From Rhineura floridana (Eukaryota; Chordata; Lepidosauria; Squamata; Rhineuridae), in assembly GCF_030035675.1 (NCBI RefSeq), contig NC_084480.1, positions 127,174,738 to 127,238,737 on the forward strand: a stretch of 64,000 nucleotides of DNA, in the 5' to 3' direction. Positions 9,579 through 21,326 of this stretch are shown here, piece after piece. Every line of letters starts with the position of its first letter. The stretch's first letter is position 1. The notes below the pieces were generated by a model, which worked only from the letters and a program-made list of their open reading frames with translations, did no database searches and had not been told where the DNA came from. Position numbers and translations under genes: made by a program.

Positions 9579-11589
9579 ATGAAAATCACCCAGTTTCTCA
9601 CGAAGATGAAGACGAGGGAAGAGAACCGCACTGAAAAGGAATGCTCATGTCTTGATTGGTCTTTGGACACTAAGGGCATCTTAGCAGACTGCAAGGTCAA
9701 TGATGTTAAGGATAATGATGCCTATATTGATCTCGCATGTGAACTTTCATTGGCACAGGCTGTAATTCAACCTAGCCCTCTCTGTCTATTGGCACAGGAC
9801 CCTTTAGATAATCGGGAAAATGAATTGATTCCTCAGCGAACTCCCAAGTCGACCCAGCATAAAGCCGGTTAAATATGCAAGAACCTCCTGAGAAACTGGA
9901 TACATTGAACTCATGGGAACTTCCAATTGAAGGTTGGCTATTTCTGATCTTCCAAGACATCGAACTTATTAAATCTTTTCTAGATAAAAGCAATAGTCTT
10001 CTAACTTCTCTTATTGAAATTCTAGCGGTTGTAAAAGTGAAACAGCCTAGATAGGAGTTGGGCACTTTGTCAAGTGTGAATAAGTCCCCTAATAATCCTT
10101 CAAAGGTACCTAACTCTAGGAAACTAATCAAAACCACCAGGAGCAAGAGTTCCACCACCTTAAAAAAGAGCAAAAATATTAAGAACTATAAGTTTCCGAA
10201 TTATAAGAAAATGGAATTTGGGAAACTCTTCAGGCAATTAGAAACCAAGCCCGTGCAGAGGGTCGTGAAATGGAGTAGTGTATCCTCTAGCAATAAGGAA
10301 AGTCTCAAGGGTAAGGTTTCCTTACAGCCAAAAAACGTTCTTGGCTCTCACCTGCACTCGGCTCCCCCAAGTGCAGCATCCGTCCAGGATCTGAATGCAC
10401 AGGACTTGCCGATTAATACTCTTTCTGAAACAGTTGTAAGGTGAAGAATTCTAAGGTTAATAGTTGGAATTTAGTTTTGAACCGCAAGAAACTGATGCTG
10501 TGCAACTATCCAAAACCTAGGGGTCCGTTAACTCAAACACAGCGGAAACTTCACCTGCTAAATATCCTGAAGGAAGCTCTTCCGGGCATGTTTTCTCTAC
10601 ACAATTTAGTCTGGGTAGAATATCTTTACTTTAATGGATTCAATGCCCAGGCTATGATCATGTTTAGGGACTGGAGCCTGTCTAATGCCTTACTGGCACA
10701 TCGTGATGCCCTCCACAGATATGACATACTTGTCATAAGAGTCTTTGAGAAAGCTGCTCCCCCATTGGCGCTGATTACTGCCCTTCGAAACTGTGTAAGC
10801 AATTGTGTGCTGGAGAAAACGCAGAGGCCCATGAACCAAATCAAACCTGGTGCCAGCAAAGAAAACCTTCGACCACACAATGAGCGGAATATAACCTCCC
10901 ACACAAAGCCTTATGATGGTGTGGATGTAACTAAAAGACACTCTCAGCAACGAGGCAATTTCATTCGACATTGAAGAAAGCAGGTTGCTGGACTCGTTTG
11001 GAGCGTTACCAATAGATGCCCAAATGGAGATATTAATGAGGTTCAAGGCCTTGAAAGACTGCTTGACATCCCTCAATCAAAACAAAAGTGGAATCCTAAG
11101 CGTGGCACCTAGAGATGATGAGGAACACACTGTTGTGGCACAAAAGGAGACATGCCTGAATGACCAGAAACTCATTCAGGAAAGGATGCCTGGAGCTAGA
11201 TGCTACCAGGTTTCGGTCGATATCAACCCTGTGGCCAGCAAACAGGATTATAGTGAGACTTTGATCCCTATGACGAGCTCTCCTACCAAGAGAAATCCAA
11301 CAATGATCAAACCGACGGCCTCTTGGACAGAGATGAGAATATTGGAGGTGAACGAACTTGGTATGCCGGAATTAATACCTATCCAGAATGAATTTCTAAG
11401 CAAGAACCCAGCCCGACACTACTCAAATGTTAGCAGATGGAGCCCACATTTGGAGGAGATTGAGCTCCTAAAAGAAGACACTGAGACTCGTGAGAAATTT
11501 GAGGACATTAGTAATTTGCAACGTGCAGCTCAGAACAAGCAATCTGAGATGGACATCCAGGACCACATACTAGCCCCTGCGGAGAAGGC
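9579..11589 (+). pseudogene. LINE-A ORF1 (nucleic-acid-binding type), broken
   Basis: Homology to LINE-B ORF1 is visible in blocks: KITQF near the N terminus; IELIKSFLDKSNSLLTSLIE (B: ENIKNFIEETNYLLKSILEE); a K/R-rich linker with KNIKNYKF and FGKLFRQLETK; an RRM-like block VLNRKKLMLCNYPKP; then LDSFGALPIDAQMEILMRF. The pieces lie in several frames (97, 128, 177 and 270 codons), so the gene carries several frameshifts and stops. The last frame would continue into ORF2 but for the LTR insertion at 11590 and a TGA at 17945. Such ORF1 proteins are expected to bind element RNA; this is inferred from position and the RRM-like block. Confidence 0.65.
11585..11589. repeat. Target-site duplication of the LTR element (left)
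   Basis: aaggc lies directly outside the LTR and is repeated at 17894-17898. Confidence 0.9.
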
Positions 11590-12371
11590 TGTGATGCCCT
11601 TCCCTGGCTCTCCCTGTCAGGTTCCTACCTGCTCATGGTTACTGCCTGTCACTAGGCACCACCAGGGACTCCACCAGTCCGGACTGTCCTTTTTTATGGT
11701 TTCTCTCCCCGCTCTAGCACAGATCTCAACAGATCCCCCTGCTAGGCAGCACCACCAGTCACGTCCTATAACCAGTATTCCCAGAGACTCTGCCTGAGTC
11801 TCTCTATCAGGTTACCTCTGTGACTGAGTGCTTAAGCTGTCCCACTCCCTTTGTATCAATGCAGATAATTCTGGTTTGCTCTGAATACTTGTGGTGTTAT
11901 ATTCTCCCCTTCACCGCTGCCACCATTTGTTTCCCTTCAGCCTTGGTATTTACCTTACCCTCCCTTCTGGTCTGTGAAACCCCAGCCAAGGATCAGGCCT
12001 TTGGTAAACCAAATATATTTATTAAATAACAGAGATAACAAGATTTCTTTATAAAGGCACTTAAGCATATGGTTTCATCTATTCCTGAGGTACTGGTCTT
12101 AGTATTAATCTGAACTCCACACTCTCCTCACATCCACCAACTCTCCACCCAATCTCCTCTCAAAAACCCACCAAAACAACCCACTCACGTTCACCGTCCA
12201 CCCAGATTTAACTGTCATCCTTCCATTTATACCCTCAGCCATTCTAAACACTCAGCCAATCATCCAGCATTCTACTGCCCATTCACTCCCCCCTCCTCTT
12301 TCATTCCACTTACCATGTATCTCCTATACAAACAGCACTTACCATATATACACTAATACATGAACATCACA
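11590..12371 (-). repeat. LTR (3' LTR of the element)
   Basis: Bounded by tgtgatg and catcaca. On the minus strand it starts TGTGATG, and an AATAAA-type signal lies at about 12018-12023. It is about 99.5% identical by eye to 17113-17893. The small open frames inside it are repeated in the other LTR and are not genes. Confidence 0.95.
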
Positions 12372-12373
12372 TT

Positions 12374-12386
12374 CCCCCCCCCTTAA
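12374..12386 (-). promoter_or_regulatory. Polypurine tract next to the 3' LTR
   Basis: A run of nine Cs on the plus strand (Gs on the element strand) directly upstream of the 3' LTR is the expected plus-strand primer site of an LTR retrotransposon. Confidence 0.8.
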
Positions 12387-12676
12387 AATAACGGCAGAGT
12401 ATTATTCCTGTTCCAGGATTCATACGCCGAGTTAACAAATAAAACAAGTCTCTCTGGGGAAAATGTCTTTCTTTGTTCCTCCGTCTGGTCACGTCACTGC
12501 AGTCCCAGCCATCTGCCTTGACAGTCCATTGGCCAATACATTGTCCTTGCATTTATGAACTGGAAGTCCACTTGATAGTCTTGTAGGGCCCAGGACCACC
12601 TCTGCAGCATAGTATTATGGTTTTTCATAGTCTGTAACCATAACAAGGCCCGATGATCCATTGTTACCGTGAATCT

Positions 12677-14080
12677 TCATCCCCACACGTATGGGCGCAA
12701 CTTATTCAGTCCCCACACGACCGCTAGGCACTCCTTTTGGACCGACGAATAGTTTTTCTCCCTCGGTGTCAGCTTGTGACTCAGATACGCCACTGGATGT
12801 CTGGTGCCTTCTCTCTCCTGCAGCAAGACGACTCCCAGCGCGAGGTCTGACGCATCTGTAGCCACGATGAATGGTTGCTCATAGTCTGGTGCTATTAATA
12901 TGGGTCCTTGGCACAAGGCTTGCTTCAGTAGATCAAAAGCCTTCTGACATTCATCCGTCCATACCACACACTCAGAACACTTTTTCTTTGTCAATTCATG
13001 CAAGGGGGTTGCGATTTCCCCAAAATTTTTCACAAACTTCCTATAAAAAACAGCCACACCTAGAAATGCCCTAACTTGCTTTTTGGTTAAGGGGATAGGC
13101 CACGCTTGTATTGCCTCCACCTTGCTCCATAAGGGGGTGATTTTCCCACTCCCCACCTTATGTCCTAAATAGACCACCTCCTTCAACCCAAACTGGCATT
13201 TCTTAGCTTTTATTGTGAGGCCTGCCTTTCTTAATGCCTCTAATACTGTTGTCAGGTGTTGGACATGCTCAGGCACCGACTTGCTAAAAATGGCCACGTC
13301 ATCGATATAGGCCACTGCAAAATCTGACATGCCTTGCAACACAGTATTGATTAGCCTCTGAAACGAACTTGGTGAGTTCCTTAGTCCCATGGGTAAGGTC
13401 ACAAACTCATATAACCCATCTGGTGTACTGAAGGCAGTTTTGGCTCTGGATTGCTCGTCTAGTTCCATTTGCCAAAATCCTTTACAGAGGTCTAACGTAG
13501 AGATAATGGTTGCTGCCCCCAATAACTCTAACATTGCGTCTACCCTGGGCATAGGATACGCATCTGGGACCGTAATTTTATTGATTAGCCGATAATCAAT
13601 GCAAAACCTTGTCGTTCCATCTTTTTTCGGAACCAGGACAATACTTGAGGCCCAGGGACAGATAGATTCCCTGATCACTCCTAGTTCCAGCATATCTTCG
13701 ACCTCCTTTTTGATCTCACTCAAAACTTTCCCATTCACACGGTACGGCATAGATCTGATTGGGGCATAATCTCCAGTATCAATGGAATGTTTGGCTATAC
13801 TGGTTCGGCCAGGTTTATTGCTAAAGAGATCCCCATAGTTTTTCAACACTCTCAGAATCTCTTCTTTTACTTCCTCCTGCACCTCCTCTGACCATTCCAC
13901 TTGATCTACCCCTTCTTTGTCTTTGCTTTCCTGTACCAAATCTGGAAGTTCAGGCCCACTTCCCTCAGGGAATAAGGTAACTTGCAACACCTTTGCATCC
14001 CTGGTATGGTAAGGCTTTAACATATTTACATGAACCACTTTGCTTTTGTTTAATTGGTCTGTGGTGATTACACATGTCAC
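12677..14080 (-). pseudogene. LTR element pol segment: reverse transcriptase and RNase H
   Basis: The open segment begins with VVHVNMLKPYH, the usual C-terminal signature of a Ty3/Gypsy integrase, and then passes directly into reverse transcriptase. RT motifs include ASSIVLVPKKDGTTRFCIDYR, LDLCKGFWQMEL, FVTLPMGLRNSPSSFQR and the catalytic YIDDVAIF; GLTIKAKKCQF and YLGHKV follow. RNase H begins around FIVATDASDLALGVVL. The integrase-to-RT junction shows directly that integrase precedes RT. Treated as a fossil part. Confidence 0.93.
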
Positions 14081-14097
14081 TGTGTCAAGGCTTTCTC

Positions 14098-15117
14098 TTA
14101 TGGTATATGGTCCTTCCCAGTTAGCCTGTAATTTGTCAGTTTCCTGGGTATGAACGCCATAACTATATTTCCCACATCATACACACGTTCCCTGGCTGTT
14201 CTGTCATACCAGTAACTTTGCTTCTGCTGTGCTTGACTCAAATTCTCTTTCACTACTTCCATCATTGATGTTAATTTATTGCGGAATTCCAATACAAAAT
14301 CTACTACAGATGTTTTGTACTCTCCCAGGGTTCCTTCCCATGAATTTTTTAACAATTCCAAAGGTCCCCTCACTTTTCTAGTAAACATTAGTTCAAAGGG
14401 TGAGAAGCCTGTTGACTCCTGAGGGACTTCTCTGTATGCAAATAAGAAGCATCCCAAACGTTCATCCCAGTCTTGTGGGTGATCTTGAACATAGCTTCTT
14501 ATCATGCCCTTCAAAACGCCATTGAATCTCTCTGTTAGCCCATTAGTGGCGGGATGGTAAGTAGTGGTCTTTAGATGTTTTAGACCACAACATTTCCACA
14601 TACATTGCATCACTTCTCCCATGAATACACTGCCTTGATCCGTCAGCACTTCATGAGGGAAACCCAGCCTCATAAAGATTTTTAATAAAGCCTCTGCCAC
14701 TACAGGGGCTTCTACAGATCTTAGTGCTTCTGCGTCTGGGTACCTGGTGGCAAAATCCACCACCACCAATAGATATTTCTTGCCATGCCTTGTGGGTCTG
14801 GAAAAAGGGCCCACCAAATCTATTCCCACTCTATAAAAGGGTTGTCCAATTATAGGAAGGGGCTTTAAGGGTGCCTTAGTCTTTACTCCACTTTTTCCCA
14901 CCTTTTGGCATATACCACAAGATAGACAATGTTGTTTTACATCTTTGGAGATGTTTGGCCAATAATAGTGCGCAGCCAATCTCCTCTTGGTCTTTTTTAT
15001 TCCCAGATGTCCTGCACATGGGACATCGTGGGCTACCTCTAGCAATCTGGTTCTGTATTTGCTAGGTACTATCAATTGCTTCACTGGTTCACATTCATCC
15101 TTTCTCTCAGCAGGCAT
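14098..15117 (-). pseudogene. LTR element pol segment: integrase
   Basis: The HHCC zinc-binding module is visible (GHLGIKKTKRRL, then HCLSCGICQ). The DDE catalytic core follows (GIDLVGPF, VLTDQGSVF, TERFNGVLKGMIR), with FELMFTRKVRGPL after it. Such integrases insert the DNA copy into the genome. It lies upstream of the RT segment in element orientation. Confidence 0.93.
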
Positions 15118-15144
15118 CCACAGTCTATATAAAATCCCATTCTC

Positions 15145-15951
15145 TCACACAGCTTGATTCCTCGGTTTGTCAGTGAAAGGAATCTGTTGGGTCAGGGCTT
15201 GCTCCTTTATTTGATTCAAACTGGTATCCTTATCCAGTTCTTCTCTGAAATGCTCTGTCTCTTCCCCAGAGACCATTTGATACAGTTTGTCTCCTTCAGC
15301 AGGCCTTCCAGGGGTTGCTATGGGGACCTGAGGCTCGATATCAGATTCCACCCTGTTTTCTTCAGCCTGTGTTAACATGGCTTCTGTTTCTTTGCCAAGT
15401 TGCTGTCTGGTCACCACATATATTTTCCCTTGGGCCCCCATAACATCTCTTCCCAGTATCACTGGTTCTTGTTGCTGGGCATTAATGCCTACTTTATATT
15501 TGCCCACTCGGCCTCTCCACTCCATTTTCACCAGGGCCATAGGCAAGCTTTCTGGTCTACCCCTCACTCCTTGAATAGTCACCGTTTCCTGAGGTAATAT
15601 TTCCTCAGATTTTATTAAATCTGGCCTCAGTAACGTCTGAGCGGCACCAGTATCAAGCAATGCCCAATAATTTGCCCCTTGTACACTCACTTCCTCTCTC
15701 AGACTTGAATCAAGGTCTGTTACTTCTGTCCAGTTTATCTGGCAGAACTGAACCTTTTTTGTGGTTAGATCTTTTGGTTCTATTTTTACTGCCCTTGCCT
15801 GAGCAGGATTACTAATGCGGTTGGCAACCTCACATTGAAAACATAGGTGCCCCGGTCTACCACATTTATAGCATAATTTCTCCTCTGTTTTAGGGTACAC
15901 AGATCCACTCTGGGGTGTCCTGTGCCCTTCAGATTTTACTGGAGGACTCAC
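15145..15951 (-). pseudogene. LTR element segment: zinc knuckle and aspartic protease
   Basis: A CCHC zinc knuckle (CYKCGRPGHLCFQC, spacing C-X2-C-X4-H-X4-C) is followed by a retropepsin-type protease with the active site in ALLDTGAAQTLLRP and GRDVMGAQGKI near the C-terminal half. The knuckle packages RNA and the protease cuts the polyprotein in this family. It abuts the gag segment. Confidence 0.9.
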
Positions 15952-16944
15952 TCACTGTGGTACCACATCCTTTCTGCCGCCACTATATGGTCTGGGTTTA
16001 AAATCTCTTGATGTTTTCCCCACCCAGCCAGTTCTATTGGAGGCAAAGTGATCCGCCATCTCTGCGGCCTCCTGCACCGATGTAGGGGAACGGTCTTTGA
16101 CCAGGAGCCTTATTTCTGGTGGTAACTGATGGTATAATTGATCCAGTATCATGAGGCTTTTCACCTCTTCCACTGACTGAGCTTTGGCACTACTCATCCA
16201 CTTTCCAAATATATCCATCAGCTTTGCTCCCAGTTCAACAAAAGACCTCCCTGCTTGGATCTGACAGTTTCGGAATAACTTTCTAAAATAGTCAGGTCCC
16301 AGACTGAATCTTTTGTAGACTGCCTCTTTAAACTCAGCATAGGTGACGGGCCTGTCTGAGGGGAAATATTGGTATACCTCTGCCAATTCCCTTTTGATCA
16401 GGTTTGATAAATACTGCATGTATTTATCTTCAGGTAGCCCCCACAACTGAGCTGCCTTTTCAAAGGTTGTGAGATAAATTTGAGGATCTTGACCAGGCTC
16501 ATAGACAGCAAAGTCCTTTGGAGTAATTTTTATTTTTGCTCCATCTCTGTCTTTCCTTGTCTCCTCAGAGTGAAATTTCTCTCTATCCAATTTTAATCTT
16601 TCCCCTTGTATCTCAGCATCCACTCTCATTCTCTCAGTTTCCATCCTCAATCTCTCAGTTTCCATCCTCAACTTCTCAGTTTCTAACTCTCTCTGTTTGT
16701 CTTTTTCCTCAGCCTCCCATCTTAACTTCTCTCTCAAATACTCTATATAAGTGGGATTGCTTAAGTATCCTTCTGGGGTCTCTTCCCTGACAGGTTGTTT
16801 TTGCTGGGCAGTTGCAAATCCTATAAGTGCTACCCTCAATTCATCTACCCCTTTACCCTCTTGAGGTAAATTGAATGTTATGCACTTCTGCACCAGCTCC
16901 TCTCTTTTCATTTTTATATATTCAGCCATGGTGTTTGAGTTCAC
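15952..16944 (-). pseudogene. LTR element gag with a SCAN-like capsid segment
   Basis: The N-terminal part ends in a charged coiled-coil rich in E, K, R and M (about residues 75-130). The C-terminal part (about residues 150-300) has the pattern of the vertebrate SCAN domain: YFRKLFRNCQ, FVELGAKLMDIFGKWM, SVEEVKSLMILDQLYHQLP, IRLLVKDRSPTSVQEAAEMAD. The SCAN dimerisation domain of vertebrate zinc-finger proteins has been traced to the capsid of Gmr1-like Gypsy elements, so this assignment and the pol order support each other. Confidence 0.9.
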
Positions 16945-17082
16945 TCACTCTTTGCCACACACTCTTTGCCAGTCACTCTCACAAGTAATCTTGTTTTGTT
17001 ATTTCTGTTTGCCACACCACTGTTAGGGATTCTCTAGTATTCGTACCACCGCTACAGCCAACACCTGTGACGTAGTCTCCTT

Positions 17083-17110
17083 TGTTCGTATCCCACCGCT
17101 ACTGCCACCA
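17083..17110 (-). promoter_or_regulatory. Primer-binding site with extended tRNA-Leu similarity
   Basis: Two bases inside the 5' LTR, the element strand reads TGGTGGCAG and continues GCGGTGGGATACGAAC after a short insertion. This resembles the complement of a vertebrate tRNA-Leu from the CCA end through the acceptor and T-stem into the T-loop. The tRNA identity is from memory of tRNA-Leu and should be aligned. Confidence 0.6.
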
Positions 17111-17112
17111 CA

Positions 17113-17893
17113 TGTGACGCCCTTCCCTGGGTCTCCCTGTCAGGTTCCTACCTGCTCATGGTTACTGCCTGTCACTAGGCACCACCAGGGACTCCACCAG
17201 TCCGGACTGTCCTTTTTTATGATTTCTCTCCCCGCTCTAGCACAGATCTCAACAGATCCCCCTGCTAGGCAGCACCACCAGTCACGTCCTATAACCAGTA
17301 TTCCCAGAGACTCTGCCTGAGTCTCTCTATCAGGTTACCTCTGTGACTGAGTGCTTAAGCTGTCCCACTCCCTTTGTATCAATGCAGATAATTCTGGTTT
17401 GCTCTGAATACTTGTGGTGTTATATTCTCCCCTTCACCGCTGCCACCATTTGTTTCCCTTCAGCCTTGGTATTTACCTTACCCTCCCTTCTGGTCTGTGA
17501 AACCCCAGCCAAGGATCAGGCCTTTGGTAAACCAAATATATTTATTAAATAACAGAGATAACAAGATTTCTTTATAAAGGCACTTAAGCATATGGTTTCA
17601 TCTATTCCTGAGGTACTGGTCTTAGTATTAATCTGAACTCCACACTCTCCTCACATCCACCAACTCTCCACCCAATCTCCTCTCAAAAACCCACCAAAAC
17701 AACCCACTCACGTTCACCGTCCACCCAGATTTAACTGTCATCCTTCCATTTATACCCTCAGCCATTCTAAACACTCAGCCAATCATCCAGCATTCTACTG
17801 CCCATTCACTCCCCCTCCTCTTTCATTCCACTTACCATGTATCTCCTATACAAACAGCACTTACCATATATACACTAATACATGAACATCACA
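17113..17893 (-). repeat. LTR (5' LTR of the element)
   Basis: Partner of 11590-12371, with the same TG...CA ends and about four differences. It is followed by the duplicated aaggc at 17894-17898. On the element strand it should carry the promoter, but no convincing core promoter could be assigned by eye. Confidence 0.95.
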
Positions 17894-17947
17894 AAGGCCA
17901 GTCCCAAAAACAGAATGGCAGGAAAGACAGCCCCTCCCCTTATTTGA

Positions 17948-20900
17948 CAGAAACCCATTCAGCATAATGCTCAAGTATTGATGTTATCCTGGAATGTTGC
18001 TGGTTGGGCTAACAAGTGCTCTGATCCATCTTTTCTTATGTATATTAATTTCTGGTCATTGACCGTAATAAACTTACTTACTACTTACTATGTAGTATTA
18101 ATGACCATGATATCATTTTTATTCAAGAGACTTGGCTATGAGAAGAACCAGTTGTGAGCCGTTTTGCTGCTTACTCCCTCGAAGCAGCCCCTAGTGCTGG
18201 GAGGGGGGACACCCTAAAGGAGGCCTAGCTGTGCTAGTTTCGACCAAACTGGGAATACATATTAGGAAAATTGGAGAACTGGATAATATCATGATTGTAT
18301 TGTTGCTTAAGTTCCCATCATTCCATCTATTGCTGATTAATGTCTACCTTCCCCCTCGGCTTGGGAAATAGGAAATTAAGGCCCCCTGGGGGAAGTTGGA
18401 GGAGTATATTAGCAAATTGATGAGACAATACCCTGATGCTTTTGTCATAGTGCCCGGGGGTTTTAAAGCCAGAATTGGCCCCAATGATGCACTGTATTCC
18501 CATTTCCATCTTGTCCTGCCAAAAGCGGAGATGGCTCACCCCCTCCCTGTTAGACATGCTAAAGACAAGAAATGCAATTTTGTGGGACTATGCCTATTAC
18601 GGATGATAAATACCCTAGATTTAGTTATATTGAATGGGAGTGTAAGGGGCGACAGAGGTGGTGAATACACCTTTGTAATGAACTCGGGGGCCTCTACAAT
18701 TGATTATTTTATTGTTTCTTACAGTCTGTTAAATCTAGTGTCAAATTGTTGTGTAGGCGTATGTGTCTATGCTCCTTAATCTTGGATATGAGCCACTCCA
18801 GCTGGTCAGTGAGCCAATGATAAATTTGGTAGCGGAACAAAGGGCCTCGCACATTAAATGGACTCCCAAATTAGCCAAGGATATGACAAACCTCCTCCAC
18901 TCAGAGGGAACCCAACGCCTGCGTGAGGCCATAATAACTGCCAAGGCTCCTGAAACAGTGGTAGATCTCTACCAGAGACTGTCTCGTTCATTTTATAATC
19001 AGTTGTCTTTCAATGGCTTGAAAAGGCCCCGTGTTTCTTACTATGAGTCCAAACCCTGGTTTGACCTCAAATGTATTGATCTTAAGTACTTCCTCATGGA
19101 ATTAAACAAGTCATATAGAACCCTTGACTTACCATCAGTGCCCCCTGAGTATTTTGGACTTAAGAAACGCTATAAAACTTAATTAAGATGGAAAAGAATC
19201 AATCCCAGAGAGAGCTGTGGCAAAACTTAATAAAAGCATCCAGACTGAAAGATTCGGCTGCTTTCTGGAGACTTGTCTCCAAGGATGGGCAGTCTTCTCT
19301 TGCTAGTAAGGATTTTTATATTCCAGCTAGTGTCTGGGAATCACATTTTAGAACTATTTTTGACAAGAGGCACAGCAGTTTGAGTAGAAAGGAGGAGGAT
19401 ATTAATTTTAATACCCTTCCTAAATGGCCTCCAGTTTCTATTTCTGAAATTGTTACTCTGCTCAACAAACTTAAACTGGGTAAAGTGCCCGGGTGCGATA
19501 ATATACCCTCAGAATTTCTTAAGGACAACACAGATTGGTGGGCCCCGATTCTGGCAGCTTTATTTACATGTATAGATCAAACAGCTTATATTCCTGAAGA
19601 TTGGAAGCTAGCTATTATAATCCCCATTTATAAAAAAGGGAAAAGAGCTGATCCTGCAAATTACTGACCTATGAGCTTGCTGAGCATTATCAGCAAGCTC
19701 TATGCCAGTCATCTCCTCGTGAAGTTCTCTGACTGGCTGGAGGATGAAAACATCTTAGCCAAGGAACAAGCCAGTTTTAGAGCAGGACACTCCACTATCG
19801 ACCAGGGACTGGTACTCCACCATTTGGTGGAAAAGTACATGTCATCTCCTGGTGGTGCTCTTTATGCGGCCTTCATAGACTTTAAGTCTGCATTTGATTC
19901 AATCCCAAGGGATAGACTCTGGAAAAAACTTGAAGAAACTAATATTGACAGGCGGTTATTAATTTTAATCAGGAGTCTATATGGTAAAACACATCTGAGG
20001 GTAAGATGTAACCGCGCCGGCCACTTGTCTGCCCCAATTCCAACGTTCAACGGAGTTAAGCAGGGATGTATACTTGCCCCTTCCCTTTTTAACTTTTACA
20101 TTAACTCCCTATTTAAACATCTTGTGCTGGCGAATTCACACCCCTCCAAGTTGGCAGGCAGATTTCTCTCTGACCTGCTTTATGCAGATGATGTGGTCCT
20201 CCTATCCTCAACTAAGGTGGGTCTCCGTTTGAGAGCGCTAACTTCCTTTTGTACACAAGAAAAGTTAGAAATCAACTATGATAAGTCTAAGATTTTAATT
20301 TTCTCCCGCAAAAGGACAAAATACCGTTGGCAATTAAACAATCATTTAATTGACCAGGTCTCAGTTTTCAGGTACTTGGGAATAACATTCCACTCTTCTG
20401 GTACCTGGAAAATGCATATTATCAACGCAGCTGAGAAAGACCAGAGAGGTGCAAAAGCACTACTTGCCTTTTTCTTTTCAGAAGGGGGTCAGTACATCCC
20501 TTCGGTGATGCAAGTGTTTAATGCCAAGGTTACTCCACAGATGTTATATGGCTCTCAGCTCTGTGCACAGGGTAACTATGCCCCTCTTGAATGTATTCAA
20601 TCTAAATTCCTAAGGAGCATCCTTGGTGTACCAGGTTGTGTTCCAAATGTAGCCTTATGTCTGGAAGTCGGAGCTCTTCAAATGGAGTCACGTGCCTGGA
20701 TTTACAGGTTCAACTTCTGGCTCAAGATGATATTTTCTCCTGTAGGCTTAGCCACATTAACTCTTGCAGATACCTTCCAATCACAATGGAAATATTCTGT
20801 GAATAACAAATTGCAATCTCTCGGCTTCTCGATGAAGGTGGTATTAAACCTTGGTTATTACATGGCTAAAGAAATCATCACCCAACGAACAAGGGATATT

Positions 20901-21326
20901 GAGGCGCAAAACAATCTGAGTTTAGTGGGAGCTTATTCCAATTTACGGATCAGCGAAGTTTTCTCCGTGCCTGCGGATTACCTAGCCAATCTGAGTATTG
21001 CCAAGTATAGAATGATATTTACACTCACGAGATTTAACATACTTCCCTCAGCACTCCTGGAAGGCAGATATAAGAGAGTTCCCTATGGCAAACGGGTCTG
21101 CCCCTGTGGGTCTGGGGTGGTGGAATCGGTGGACCATGTCATATTATACTACCCCCTATATTGTGATCTGCATGACACTTTCATTTACCTGCTCCTGTAC
21201 AAAATGTGCAGAGGCCCTGAGTCAACCGCTGTTTACCAACTTCTGGAAGATCAGGACCCACAGGTCACTAGTATGGTGGCAAAATTCTGTGTAGCTGCCA
21301 TTGCTTGCAGGAAAAAGTTGACTTAG
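17948..21326 (+). pseudogene. LINE-A ORF2 (endonuclease and reverse transcriptase), broken
   Basis: The endonuclease starts at LSWNVAGWA (about 17980) and resumes DHDIIFIQETW after a 53-bp insertion and duplication. The catalytic GDLNARIG of LINE-B is GGFKARIG here (18462-18485), losing the aspartate. RT is well kept: AAFIDFKSAFDSIPRDRLW, VKQGCILAPSLFNFYIN and YADDVVLLSS, with a C-terminal CPCG...VDHVILYYP zinc-finger-like end. Open pieces are 18396-18779, 18763-19182, 19188-19667 and 19671-21326. The stop between the last two (19665-19667) replaces the arginine of the expected NYRP motif, a likely CGA to TGA decay. Confidence 0.85.
18050..18095 (+). mobile_element. 46-bp dead-on-arrival LINE tail inserted in LINE-A
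   Basis: The insert ctggtcattgaccgtaataa plus acttacttac-type repeats matches the 3' terminus of LINE-A itself (ctttgaccgagataaactta). It is flanked by tattaat at 18043-18049 and 18096-18102. Leaving it out gives an endonuclease sequence parallel to LINE-B. It is one of the shortest retro-insertions one could recognise. Confidence 0.7.

Larger units (their letters stand above)
11590..17893 (-). mobile_element. Ty3/Gypsy LTR retrotransposon, Gmr1-like, near-complete fossil
   Basis: Two LTRs of about 780 bp (11590-12371 and 17113-17893) enclose gag, protease, integrase and RT/RNase H segments on the minus strand, with a 5-bp target duplication aaggc. Integrase lies upstream of reverse transcriptase, the Copia-like order known in the Gmr1-like branch of Ty3/Gypsy. 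The LTRs differ at about four positions, so the insertion is young relative to its surroundings. It looks nearly whole, with about two or three interruptions of its reading frame. It sits in LINE-A. Confidence 0.95.

Noticed and set aside
15154-15597. Plus-strand frames of 65-73 codons
   Set aside because: Antisense shadows of the LTR element's protease segment.
17114-17552. Small frames repeated at 11660-12029
   Set aside because: They are LTR sequence, identical in both LTRs, and on the strand opposite to the element.
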